Shown here: piece by piece, positions 7,810 through 15,807 of the stretch | Numbering within the stretch: position 1 is the stretch's first letter | How the letters are laid out: the number at the start of each line of letters is the position of its first letter | NCBI RefSeq assembly: GCF_001434785.1 | Contig: NZ_AZDT01000008.1 | Location: 1 to 61,784 of the forward strand | DNA length: 61,784 bases | Source: Levilactobacillus namurensis DSM 19117 | Lineage (GTDB): Bacteria; Bacillota; Bacilli; Lactobacillales; Lactobacillaceae | Direction: 5' to 3' | Translations under genes and position numbers: made by a program | Notes under the pieces: model-generated | What the model was told of the DNA's origin: nothing | Databases searched by the model: none | The model's input: only the letters and a program-made list of their open reading frames with translations

Positions 7810-9447
7810 ATGAAGATTAATTCAGCAGTGAAATTAGGAACGGTCGCCACATTTGCCGCCGTTCTGTTGGCCGCTTGTGGATCGTCCACGAGCAGTAGCA
7901 GCAGTAGCCAAACTGCGAAGAGTCAGACGTTAAATTGGATGGAAGCTTCAGCTTTACCCTCAATGGATATTTCCAAGGCAACCGACGTGGTTTCCGGTGA
8001 AACGTTGAACAACACCAATGAAGGGCTTCTCCGAATGGGCAAGAACAGCAAGACCCATCCTGGGGTCGCCAAGAGCTATAGTAAGTCGAAAGATGGGAAG
8101 ACCTACACCTTCAACTTACGGAAGTCGAAATGGAGTAACGGGGATCCCGTAACTGCTAAAGATTTCGTTTATTCCTGGCAACGCACGGTGAACCCTAAGA
8201 CGGCTTCGCAATACGCTTACCTGTTTGCTCAAGTCAAGAACGCGAACGCCATCATGAAGAGTAAGAAGCCCGTCTCCAGCTTAGGAATCAAGGCGGAAGG
8301 CAATTACAAGGTCGTGGTCACGTTAACGAAAGCCACGAACTACTTCCCAGCGTTGGTGGCTAACCCAACGTTCTACCCGCAGAACAAGTCAGCCGTTGAA
8401 AAGTACGGTAAGAAGTACGCCACGAACGCACAATCTAACGTCTACAACGGACCATTCAAGTTAACGGCTTGGACGGGGACTTCCGATAACTGGACGTTGA
8501 GCAAGAACAGCCAATACTGGAACGCAAAGAACGTTAAGTTAAAGAAGATCAACTTCAAGACGGTTAAGGATCCACAAACGGCGCTGAGTCAGTACCAAGC
8601 CGGCAAGCTGGATGCCACTTACCTGAGTGGACAACAACCGAAGAACTACAAGAACAGTAAGAACTACGTGGTTCGGCAAGGGGCTTCGACCTTCTACATC
8701 GAACTGAACGAACAGAAGAGCAAGTTAATGAAGAACGCTAAAGCCCGGAAAGCCTTATCCTTGGCCATCAACCGGAACCAATTCGTTAACAAGGTGCTTC
8801 AAGATGGTTCGAAGGTTGCCAGCGGTTACGTCTCAACTGGTTTAGCTTCGTACAAGGGTGAAGATTTCGCTGCCGCAGCTAAGACGGCTGACGGGACGGC
8901 TTACAACCTGACCAAGGCCAAGAAGCTCTGGAAGGAAGCCCTGAAGGAATCTGGCGAAAGCAGTTACGACCTGACGCTGATGGCCGATGATACGGCTGCT
9001 GGTAAGAACGCAACTGAATTCGTTCAGAGTCAATGGTCGAAGTTACCTGGCCTGAAGGTCACGAACCAGAACTTACCATTCAAGACGCGGTTGAGCCGTT
9101 CACAAAATGGTCAGTTTGATGCCGTGGTTTCTGGTTGGGGTGCCGACTTCGCCGACCCAATCTCCTTCCTGTCCCTGTTCACTTCTGACAACTCGTACAA
9201 CAACGGGAAGTGGAAGTCAACGGCTTACGACAACGATATCGATAAGGCCAACAACCAAGATGCCAACAACGAAGCGGCGCGTTGGAATGACTTGGTTAAC
9301 GCCGAAAAGACGTTGATGAACGATCAAGGAATCGTGCCACTCTATCAACAAGCTAAGCCACAACTGGTCAAGTCAAACGTCAAGGGAATCATCTACTTCC
9401 CAACCGGCGCTAACTGGGACTTCAGTAAGACTTACATTGCAAAATAA
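7810..9447 (+). CDS. oppA: Oligopeptide-binding lipoprotein, second paralog (oppA2)
   Basis: Second tandem SBP family 5 lipoprotein, 545 residues, lipobox LLAAC with Cys23. ATG 7810 is preferred to ATG 7804: it gives about 10 nt from AGAGGGG and an N-terminus (MKINSAVKLGTVATF) matching oppA3. Long stretches are identical to its neighbours, for example DATYLSGQQPKNYKN. Differences cluster in the middle and second lobes, which line the peptide pocket, so the copies probably take different peptides. It has its own promoter block and terminator and can therefore be expressed separately from oppA1 and oppA3. Confidence 0.9.
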   Translation: MKINSAVKLGTVATFAAVLLAACGSSTSSSSSSQTAKSQTLNWMEASALPSMDISKATDVVSGETLNNTNEGLLRMGKNSKTHPGVAKSYSKSKDGKTYTFNLRKSKWSNGDPVTAKDFVYSWQRTVNPKTASQYAYLFAQVKNANAIMKSKKPVSSLGIKAEGNYKVVVTLTKATNYFPALVANPTFYPQNKSAVEKYGKKYATNAQSNVYNGPFKLTAWTGTSDNWTLSKNSQYWNAKNVKLKKINFKTVKDPQTALSQYQAGKLDATYLSGQQPKNYKNSKNYVVRQGASTFYIELNEQKSKLMKNAKARKALSLAINRNQFVNKVLQDGSKVASGYVSTGLASYKGEDFAAAAKTADGTAYNLTKAKKLWKEALKESGESSYDLTLMADDTAAGKNATEFVQSQWSKLPGLKVTNQNLPFKTRLSRSQNGQFDAVVSGWGADFADPISFLSLFTSDNSYNNGKWKSTAYDNDIDKANNQDANNEAARWNDLVNAEKTLMNDQGIVPLYQQAKPQLVKSNVKGIIYFPTGANWDFSKTYIAK

Positions 9448-9457
9448 GGTGAAAGCT

Positions 9458-9494
9458 AAAATCTCGCCGCTCGCTTGCCGAACGGCGAGATTTT
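9458..9494 (+). terminator. Terminator after oppA2
   Basis: AAAATCTCGCCG and CGGCGAGATTTT form a 12-bp stem, and the A and T ends make it usable in both directions. Confidence 0.85.
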
Positions 9495-9538
9495 ATTGAA
9501 TAAAGCCCACGGGATGGGGGATGTAATCGGTCACTATT

Positions 9539-9555
9539 CTGTATACGGTATACAG
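9539..9555 (+). promoter_or_regulatory. 17-bp palindrome upstream of oppA3
   Basis: CTGTATACGGTATACAG is a perfect palindrome with a central G, unique in the window as far as I can see. It sits about 115 bp upstream of the oppA3 promoter block in an otherwise empty spacer. The form resembles an operator for a dimeric repressor (GntR-like), but the regulator is unknown. Confidence 0.45.
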
Positions 9556-9667
9556 AAAAATGTAATTAAATACAGGAAAAATGTGACATCAGATTTTAAT
9601 TTTTATTTTTAAACGTTGTCATACCGGCCTTTGTAACTGGTTAGCTGAAATAAATTAAACACAGCCC

Positions 9668-9694
9668 TTGTTTTTAATGATTTTCTAATATACA
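9668..9694 (+). promoter_or_regulatory. oppA3 promoter-like block (third repeat)
   Basis: TTGTTT at 9668 and TATACA at 9689 with a 15-bp spacer, homologous to the blocks before oppA1 and oppA2. Confidence 0.5.
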
Positions 9695-9702
9695 ATTGGA
9701 AT

Positions 9703-9716
9703 CATCAAATTTGAGG
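9703..9716 (+). promoter_or_regulatory. Candidate operator, oppA3 leader
   Basis: CATCAAATTTGAGG differs by one base from the perfect palindrome at 7745-7758, and the bases after it (TTGTCA) are also shared. Confidence 0.45.
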
Positions 9717-9764
9717 TTGTCAATTTATGACACGCAACCAAGATAAGAGGGGTTGGATTTTACA

Positions 9765-11393
9765 ATGAAAATCAAATCGGCAGTCAAATTAGGAACAGTG
9801 GCGTCCTTTGCCGCTGTGCTCCTTGCAGCCTGTGGTTCGTCGTCCAGTAACACCAGTTCGGCGAAGGACCAAGAGCTCAATTGGATGGAGAATTCATCGT
9901 TACCATCCATGGACATTTCTAAAGCGACCGACGTCGTTTCCGGGGAAACCATGAACAACACGGGTGAAGGACTCTTGCGTGCAGGCAAGGATAACAAGGT
10001 CTCCATGGGGGTTGCGAAGAGTTACAGCAAGTCCAAGGATGGTAAGACTTATACCTTTAACCTGCGGAAGTCCAAGTGGAGTAACGGGGATCCCGTAACG
10101 GCAAAAGATTTCGTGTATTCTTGGCAACGGACGGTCAATCCTAAGACCGCTTCACAATACGCTTACCTGTTAGCGCCCGTAAAGAACGCTAACGCGATTA
10201 TGAAGGGCAAGGAAGCCGTGTCGAACCTGGGAATCAAGGCCCAAGGTAGCCATAAGTTAGTCGTGACGCTGGATAAGGCCACGAGTTACTTCCCATCCTT
10301 GGTGGCTAGCCCAACCTTCTTCCCTCAAAATAAGTCGGTTGCCGACAAGTACGGTAAAAAGTACGCGACGACCGCTCAGGCTAACGTTTATAACGGACCA
10401 TTCAAGTTAACTTACTGGACGGGAACCTCGGATAACTGGACCTTGAGTAAGAATCCTACCTACTGGAACGCAAAGAATGTTAAACTGAAAAAGATCAACT
10501 TCAAGACGATTAAGGAACCACAAACGGCTCTAAGTCAGTACCAGAGCGGTAAATTGGATGCCACTTATTTGAGTGGGCAGCAACCAAAGAACTACAAGAA
10601 TAATAAGGATTACGTTGAACGGAAGAGTGCCGGGACGTTCTATCTGGAAATCAACCAGAAGAAGGACAATATGTTGCGGAACAAGAAGGCGCGTCAAGCA
10701 TTATCGATGGCCATCAACCGGAACCAATTCATCAACAAGATCCTGCAAGACGGGTCAACGCCAGCTAAAGGGGTCGTGGCTTCCGACTTGGCTTCTTACA
10801 AGGGGAAGGACTTCGCTTCTGTAGCCAACGTCCCATCTGCTTCGACCCAAGATTTAGCGCAAGCTAAGAAGTTGTGGAAGCAAGCCTTGAAGGAAACGGG
10901 TCGTAAGAACTACTCCCTGACGTTCATGGCCGATGATACGCCAGCTGGTAAGAGTGCCGCTGAATTCATTCAGAGTCAGTGGGCGAAGTTACCAGGGTTG
11001 AAGGTCACCAACCAGAACTTGCCATTTAAGACCCGGTTAAGCCGGTCACAAAATGGTCAGTTTGATGTTGTGGCGACGGCCTGGGGCGCAGACTTCCCTG
11101 ACCCAATCTCGTTCTTGCAATTGTTCACTTCTGACAACTCGTACAACAACGGGAAGTGGAAGTCCGCAGCTTACAACCAAGACATCGCGAATGCCAACGG
11201 CAAGGATGCCAACAATGATGCTGCGCGGTGGAACGATTTGGTTGACGCTCAAAAGACCCTGTTGAAGGATCAAGGGGTCATTCCATTCTACCAACAAGGT
11301 AAGGCGCAACTGGTCAAGTCCAACGTTAAGGGATTGATTTACTTCCCAACTGGCGCGAACTGGGATTTCAGCAAGACTTATATTGCCAAGTAA
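9765..11393 (+). CDS. oppA: Oligopeptide-binding lipoprotein, third paralog (oppA3)
   Basis: Third tandem SBP family 5 lipoprotein, 542 residues, lipobox LLAAC with Cys23. ATG 9765 follows AGAGGGG by about 12 nt; an in-frame TTG at 9753 is less likely. It is closest to oppA2, sharing the leader and a near-identical C-terminal half, for example FKTRLSRSQNGQFD and YNNGKWKS. It directly precedes oppB, separated by a hairpin without a T tract, so this copy is probably the one transcribed with the membrane and ATPase genes. Confidence 0.9.
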   Translation: MKIKSAVKLGTVASFAAVLLAACGSSSSNTSSAKDQELNWMENSSLPSMDISKATDVVSGETMNNTGEGLLRAGKDNKVSMGVAKSYSKSKDGKTYTFNLRKSKWSNGDPVTAKDFVYSWQRTVNPKTASQYAYLLAPVKNANAIMKGKEAVSNLGIKAQGSHKLVVTLDKATSYFPSLVASPTFFPQNKSVADKYGKKYATTAQANVYNGPFKLTYWTGTSDNWTLSKNPTYWNAKNVKLKKINFKTIKEPQTALSQYQSGKLDATYLSGQQPKNYKNNKDYVERKSAGTFYLEINQKKDNMLRNKKARQALSMAINRNQFINKILQDGSTPAKGVVASDLASYKGKDFASVANVPSASTQDLAQAKKLWKQALKETGRKNYSLTFMADDTPAGKSAAEFIQSQWAKLPGLKVTNQNLPFKTRLSRSQNGQFDVVATAWGADFPDPISFLQLFTSDNSYNNGKWKSAAYNQDIANANGKDANNDAARWNDLVDAQKTLLKDQGVIPFYQQGKAQLVKSNVKGLIYFPTGANWDFSKTYIAK

Positions 11394-11415
11394 CCGTATC
11401 TGACTTATAGTTTTA

Positions 11416-11461
11416 ACCGGGGAGTAAGGACCAGCGTAACCGTTGGGACTTGCTCTCCGGT
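11416..11461 (+). promoter_or_regulatory. Intercistronic hairpin between oppA3 and oppB
   Basis: ACCGGGGAGTAAG pairs with CTTGCTCTCCGGT (one wobble). No T run follows immediately, so it is not a classic terminator. It probably protects the upstream mRNA or attenuates transcription, giving more binding protein than permease. Confidence 0.5.
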
Positions 11462-11550
11462 GGTATAGAAATCATTTATCATCTTATTGTTTTTGTCTAA
11501 TGCTGGTTAAGTTTTGAAACTTAACGGTAAAGAGATTGAGAGGTAAGCAA

Positions 11551-12480
11551 ATGGCAAAGTACCTAGCAAAACGGATCTTTTACTTGATCCTGACCTTATT
11601 CATCGTGATTACCGTGACGTTCTTCCTGATGAAGCTTTTGCCAGGGACGCCGTTGACCAACCAAGCCAAGTTGTCGAAGAGCCAGATTGCGTTGATCTAC
11701 CAGCAATACGGCTTGGACAAACCGGTTTGGCAGCAATACGTGCTGTACCTAGCGGGTGCCGTCAAGGGGGACTTCGGGACCTCCTTCCAATTCAGTGATC
11801 AACCCGTATCCTACTTAATTTCTAGTCGGATCGAACCATCACTGCAGATTGGGTTGCAGGCGATTATTGTGGGTGTCATCTTAGGGATTGTTGTCGGGGC
11901 CTTCGGGGCCATGAAACAAAACACCTGGGCAGACACCACGGCCACGATTGTTTCCATCTTAGGGATTTCGATTCCTTCCTTCGTGTTGGCCGTTCTGTTG
12001 CAGTACTACTTAGGGTTGAAGGCCGGCTGGTTCCCAATTGCCGAATGGGGCGGCTTCATCTACACGGTCTTACCGACCCTGGCGCTGGCGTTTACTCCGT
12101 TAGCCGAATCGGCGCGGTTCGTCCGAACCGAAATGGTCGACGTCTTGAGTTCGGATTACATCGAATTGGCGAAAGCTAAAGGGTTGAGCCGGACCAGTGT
12201 CATCTACCACCACGCATTGCGGAACAGTCTGATTCCGTTGATTACCATCGTGGGGCCGTTGGCCGTGAACATCATGACCGGGTCGATGGTTGTGGAAAAC
12301 ATCTTCTCGATTCCCGGGATTGGGGAACAATTCGTTAAGTCCGTCTTGACCAACGATTACCCAACCATCATGGGGCTGACCATCGTCTACTCCTTCATGT
12401 TGTGTGTGGTTCTTCTGATTACCGATATTCTTTACGGAATCGTTGACCCACGGATTCGGATTACAGGAAAGGCTAACTAG
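11551..12480 (+). CDS. oppB: Oligopeptide ABC transporter permease OppB
   Basis: Membrane subunit of the peptide importer, 309 residues. The first helix is in YLAKRIFYLILTLFIVITVTFF (positions 4-25), the LPGTPL motif follows it, and the ATPase-contact loop EMVDVLSSDYIELAKAKGLS lies near residue 200. The C-terminus DPRIRITGK is typical. ATG 11551 is chosen over an upstream TTG because it follows GAGAGG. The next gene, oppC, begins 11 nt after its stop. It forms a heterodimeric channel with OppC. Confidence 0.93.
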   Translation: MAKYLAKRIFYLILTLFIVITVTFFLMKLLPGTPLTNQAKLSKSQIALIYQQYGLDKPVWQQYVLYLAGAVKGDFGTSFQFSDQPVSYLISSRIEPSLQIGLQAIIVGVILGIVVGAFGAMKQNTWADTTATIVSILGISIPSFVLAVLLQYYLGLKAGWFPIAEWGGFIYTVLPTLALAFTPLAESARFVRTEMVDVLSSDYIELAKAKGLSRTSVIYHHALRNSLIPLITIVGPLAVNIMTGSMVVENIFSIPGIGEQFVKSVLTNDYPTIMGLTIVYSFMLCVVLLITDILYGIVDPRIRITGKAN

Positions 12481-12491
12481 GAGGTAATTCA

Positions 12492-13520
12492 ATGGCAGAT
12501 ACAGTAAAACTCCCAGAAGATAGCTTTAAGCCGATGACGCCCGCGGACCGTGCGGCGCTAGATAGTGAAAAGATTGCGGCGCCATCCCTTACGTTTACGC
12601 AAGACGCATGGCGGCGGTTAAAGAAAAACCGGGGTGCCTGGGTATCCCTCATCATTTTAGCAATTGTGTTCATCATGGCTTTTGGGTCCATCTTCGTGTC
12701 ACCCCACAACCCCAACGCCGTGAACCCGTCTTACGCCAACTTGCCCTCTAAGATTCCGGGTATTGGCATCAACGGATTCAACGGGACATTGGTCCAAGCG
12801 GGTCAACGCATCGATGCTTACCAACAAGCCGGTGCCAGTTCTGGAACCTACTATATTATGGGAACCGACTATTTAGGACGGGACCTGTTCTCCCGGGTCC
12901 TTTACGGGACACGGATTTCCCTGATCATTGCGTTAGTGGCCACCTTCTTTGATTTAACCATCGGGGTGACCTACGGGATGTTCTCCGGTTGGAAAGGGGG
13001 ACGGATTGATACCTTCATGCAACGGGTGATCGAAATCATTCTGTCCATTCCTAACCTGGTTGTGATTGTCCTCCTGATTTTGATTCTGAAACCCGGGATG
13101 ACCTCGATTATTATCGCGATTGCGCTGACCAGTTGGACCAACATGGCCCGGCTGGTTCGAGCCCAGACCATGGAGCTGAAGAGTCAAGAATACATCTTAG
13201 CTGCCAGAACGCTGGGCGAGCGACCGCTCAAGATTGCGTTTAAACACTTGTTACCGAACCTTTCAAGTGTGATTATCATCAATACCATGTTCACCATTCC
13301 CAATGCCATCTTCTTCGAAGCGATGCTGTCCTATATCGGGATTGGGATCTCATCACCACAGGCATCACTAGGGACGTTGTTGAACGACGGGCAAAAGAAC
13401 TTCCAGTTCTTACCGTACCAGATGTGGTGGCCAGCGTTAGTACTGTCCATCGTCATGTTAGCCTTTAACCTCTTAGGGGATGGCTTGCGGGATGCCTTTG
13501 ATCCACGAACGAAAGAGTAG
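12492..13520 (+). CDS. oppC: Oligopeptide ABC transporter permease OppC
   Basis: Second membrane subunit, 342 residues. A long cytoplasmic N-terminus (about 60 residues) precedes the first helix. The segment YIMGTDYLGRDLFSRVLYG is the classic OppC/DppC motif, and the docking loop TMELKSQEYILAARTLGE lies near residue 230. The protein ends DAFDPRTKE. The ribosome-binding site is AGGAGG. It lies 11 nt after oppB and 13 nt before oppD, in the normal gene order. Confidence 0.93.
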   Translation: MADTVKLPEDSFKPMTPADRAALDSEKIAAPSLTFTQDAWRRLKKNRGAWVSLIILAIVFIMAFGSIFVSPHNPNAVNPSYANLPSKIPGIGINGFNGTLVQAGQRIDAYQQAGASSGTYYIMGTDYLGRDLFSRVLYGTRISLIIALVATFFDLTIGVTYGMFSGWKGGRIDTFMQRVIEIILSIPNLVVIVLLILILKPGMTSIIIAIALTSWTNMARLVRAQTMELKSQEYILAARTLGERPLKIAFKHLLPNLSSVIIINTMFTIPNAIFFEAMLSYIGIGISSPQASLGTLLNDGQKNFQFLPYQMWWPALVLSIVMLAFNLLGDGLRDAFDPRTKE

Positions 13521-13533
13521 GTGAAGACGCGTT

Positions 13534-14637
13534 ATGGATAACGAAAAAGATATTTTGGAAGTACGGAACTTGCAGGTTGATTTTAAGACCTACGCGGGGG
13601 ACGTTAAGGCCATCCGGAACGTTAGTTTTGACCTACGGAAGGGCGAGACGCTCGCTATTGTTGGGGAGTCCGGTTCCGGTAAGTCCGTGACGACGCGGAC
13701 CATTATGGGATTGAACGCCACCAATGCCCGGATTACCAACGGGAGTATCATGTACAAGGGCGAAGACCTCTTGAAGAAGTCGGAAAAGGAAATGGAAGGA
13801 ATTCGGGGACAAGACATTGCCGAAATCTTCCAGGACCCAATGACTTCGCTGGACCCGACCATGAAGATTGGGCGCCAGATTGCGGAACCTTTAATGGTCC
13901 ACAAGGGCATGAAGAAGGAAAAGGCCTTAGCCCAAGCTCTGGAAATGATGAAGTTAGTGGGTATCACGGATGCGGAAAACCGGATCAACGATTATCCACA
14001 CCAATTCTCCGGAGGGATGCGGCAACGGATCGTGATTGCGATTGCGTTGGTCAACTACCCTGAGATCCTGATTGCCGACGAACCAACCACGGCGTTGGAC
14101 GTGACGATTCAGGCGCAAATCCTGAATTTAATGAAGGAATTGCAAGACAAGATTTCGACGTCGATCATCTTCATCACCCATGACCTCGGGGTCGTGGCTG
14201 GGATGGCCGATCGGGTAGCCGTGATGTATGCCGGGAAGATCGTGGAATACGGAACGGTTGACGAAATCTTCTACAACCCGAAGCACCCGTATACTTGGGG
14301 CTTGTTGAGTTCCATGCCGACGTTGGATACCAAGGGCGACGAATTACCATCGATTCCTGGGACGCCGCCGGACTTACTGGATCCACCAGTGGGGGATGCC
14401 TTTGCAGCCCGGAACCAATACGCGTTGAAGATTGATACGGAAAAGGAACCACCGTTCTTTAAGGTTTCTGATACGCATTACGCCGCAACTTGGTTATTGC
14501 ATCCGGATGCGCCTAAGGTGACGCCACCGGAACAGATTGTGGCGCGTCAGAAGAAATATGCGGAGATGCAGGCTGCGTTGCGTAAGCACCAAGCGGACCA
14601 CACGACACCCGTTGAAGAAGAGGAGGAACAGCAATAA
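13534..14637 (+). CDS. oppD: Oligopeptide ABC transporter ATPase OppD
   Basis: Cytoplasmic ATPase of the peptide importer, 367 residues. Walker A is GESGSGKS near residue 45, the signature is FSGGMRQRI, Walker B is LIADEPTTALD and the H-loop is ITHDLG. The C-terminal oligopeptide-transporter region contains PGTPPDLLDPP. In other OppD proteins this tail binds an iron-sulfur cluster through cysteines, but I see no cysteines here. The extra C-terminus is acidic (EEEEEQQ). Its stop overlaps the oppF start (TAATG), so the two ATPases are translationally coupled. Confidence 0.93.
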   Translation: MDNEKDILEVRNLQVDFKTYAGDVKAIRNVSFDLRKGETLAIVGESGSGKSVTTRTIMGLNATNARITNGSIMYKGEDLLKKSEKEMEGIRGQDIAEIFQDPMTSLDPTMKIGRQIAEPLMVHKGMKKEKALAQALEMMKLVGITDAENRINDYPHQFSGGMRQRIVIAIALVNYPEILIADEPTTALDVTIQAQILNLMKELQDKISTSIIFITHDLGVVAGMADRVAVMYAGKIVEYGTVDEIFYNPKHPYTWGLLSSMPTLDTKGDELPSIPGTPPDLLDPPVGDAFAARNQYALKIDTEKEPPFFKVSDTHYAATWLLHPDAPKVTPPEQIVARQKKYAEMQAALRKHQADHTTPVEEEEEQQ

Positions 14638-15593
14638 TGGACTATGAAAATGCCGAAAAAATCCTCGAAGTGAAACATTTAAAGCAATATTTCAACGTTG
14701 GTAAAGCTGACGAAGTTCGGGCGGTCGATGACATCTCCTTCGACATCTACAAAGGAGAGACCTTCGGACTGGTTGGTGAATCCGGTTCTGGGAAGACCAC
14801 GACCGGACGGGCCATCATCCACTTGTACGAACCTACGTCGGGTGAAATCCTGTTCGAAGGGAAGAACGTGGATAACTTCAAGTCAGCTGACGACCGGCGG
14901 CAATTCCGTCAGGACATGCAGATGATCTTCCAAGACCCGTACGCGTCATTGAATCCGCGGATGAAGGTCAAGGATATCGTGGCTGAAGGAATCGATATCA
15001 ACCACCTGGCGAAGGATGATGCTGACCGGACTAACCGGGTAGAGAACCTGCTTGAAACCGTGGGTCTGAACAAGGACCACTCCAGTCGGTACCCACACGA
15101 ATTCTCTGGTGGGCAGCGGCAACGGATCGGGATTGCCCGGGCGTTGGCCGTGAACCCTAAGTTCGTGATCGCCGATGAACCGATCTCAGCGTTGGACGTG
15201 TCGATTCAAGCCCAAGTGGTCAACCTGATGAAGAAGTTGCAACGGGAACAGGGCTTAACTTACCTGTTCATCGCCCATGACTTATCCATGGTCAAGTACA
15301 TTTCAGACCGGATTGGGGTCATGCACTACGGTCGGATGCTTGAGATCGCGGATGCAGACGAAATCTACGCGCACCCGTTACACGATTACACCAAGAGTCT
15401 GTTGTCGGCGGTTCCAGTTCCGGATCCAGAGTTCGAACGGGCACGACAAGAGATTGCGTACGATGCCAGTCACGAAAATGATGGCAAGGAACGGCACTTG
15501 GTTGAAATTGCGCCGCACCACTTCGTTCGGGCAGCGGAAGATGAAATTCCGATGTACCAGAAGCGGGCGCACGAAGCCTCATTGCTACACTAA
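14637..15593 (+). CDS. oppF: Oligopeptide ABC transporter ATPase OppF
   Basis: Second ATPase of the importer, 318 residues, pairing with OppD. Walker A is GESGSGKT, the Q-loop is MIFQDPYASLNPRM, the signature is FSGGQRQRIGIARAL, Walker B is FVIADEPISALD and the H-loop is IAHDLSMV. The C-terminal extension after AVPVPDP is characteristic of OppF. It overlaps oppD by one base and ends the operon; a terminator follows within 20 nt. Confidence 0.93.
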   Translation: MDYENAEKILEVKHLKQYFNVGKADEVRAVDDISFDIYKGETFGLVGESGSGKTTTGRAIIHLYEPTSGEILFEGKNVDNFKSADDRRQFRQDMQMIFQDPYASLNPRMKVKDIVAEGIDINHLAKDDADRTNRVENLLETVGLNKDHSSRYPHEFSGGQRQRIGIARALAVNPKFVIADEPISALDVSIQAQVVNLMKKLQREQGLTYLFIAHDLSMVKYISDRIGVMHYGRMLEIADADEIYAHPLHDYTKSLLSAVPVPDPEFERARQEIAYDASHENDGKERHLVEIAPHHFVRAAEDEIPMYQKRAHEASLLH

Positions 15594-15610
15594 ATTAAAA
15601 TAGGTACCGT

Positions 15611-15643
15611 AAAACACCGGCCTGGTTGGTCGGTGTTTTTTTG
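15611..15643 (+). terminator. Terminator of the opp operon
   Basis: AAACACCG...CGGTGTTT stem followed by a run of seven T. Confidence 0.85.
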
Positions 15644-15807
15644 CGTGGTCGCCATTCGATTATTAAGAATGAAATAGTTTCCCTTGCTTATTCTGTGGGG
15701 ACGCACTATAGTGGAGGCGTCATAAATGGTGTGCATGGTTCGCACTAGAAATGTTGTCTCCCCGTTTTGGTTTCTATAAGGGGAAAATCGGCAGAGGAGG
15801 CCTAGTA

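Noticed and set aside
15751-15807. Earlier start for the leucine-rich-repeat protein
   Set aside because: The extra residues are not signal-like, and the strong GAGGAGG serves ATG 15808.
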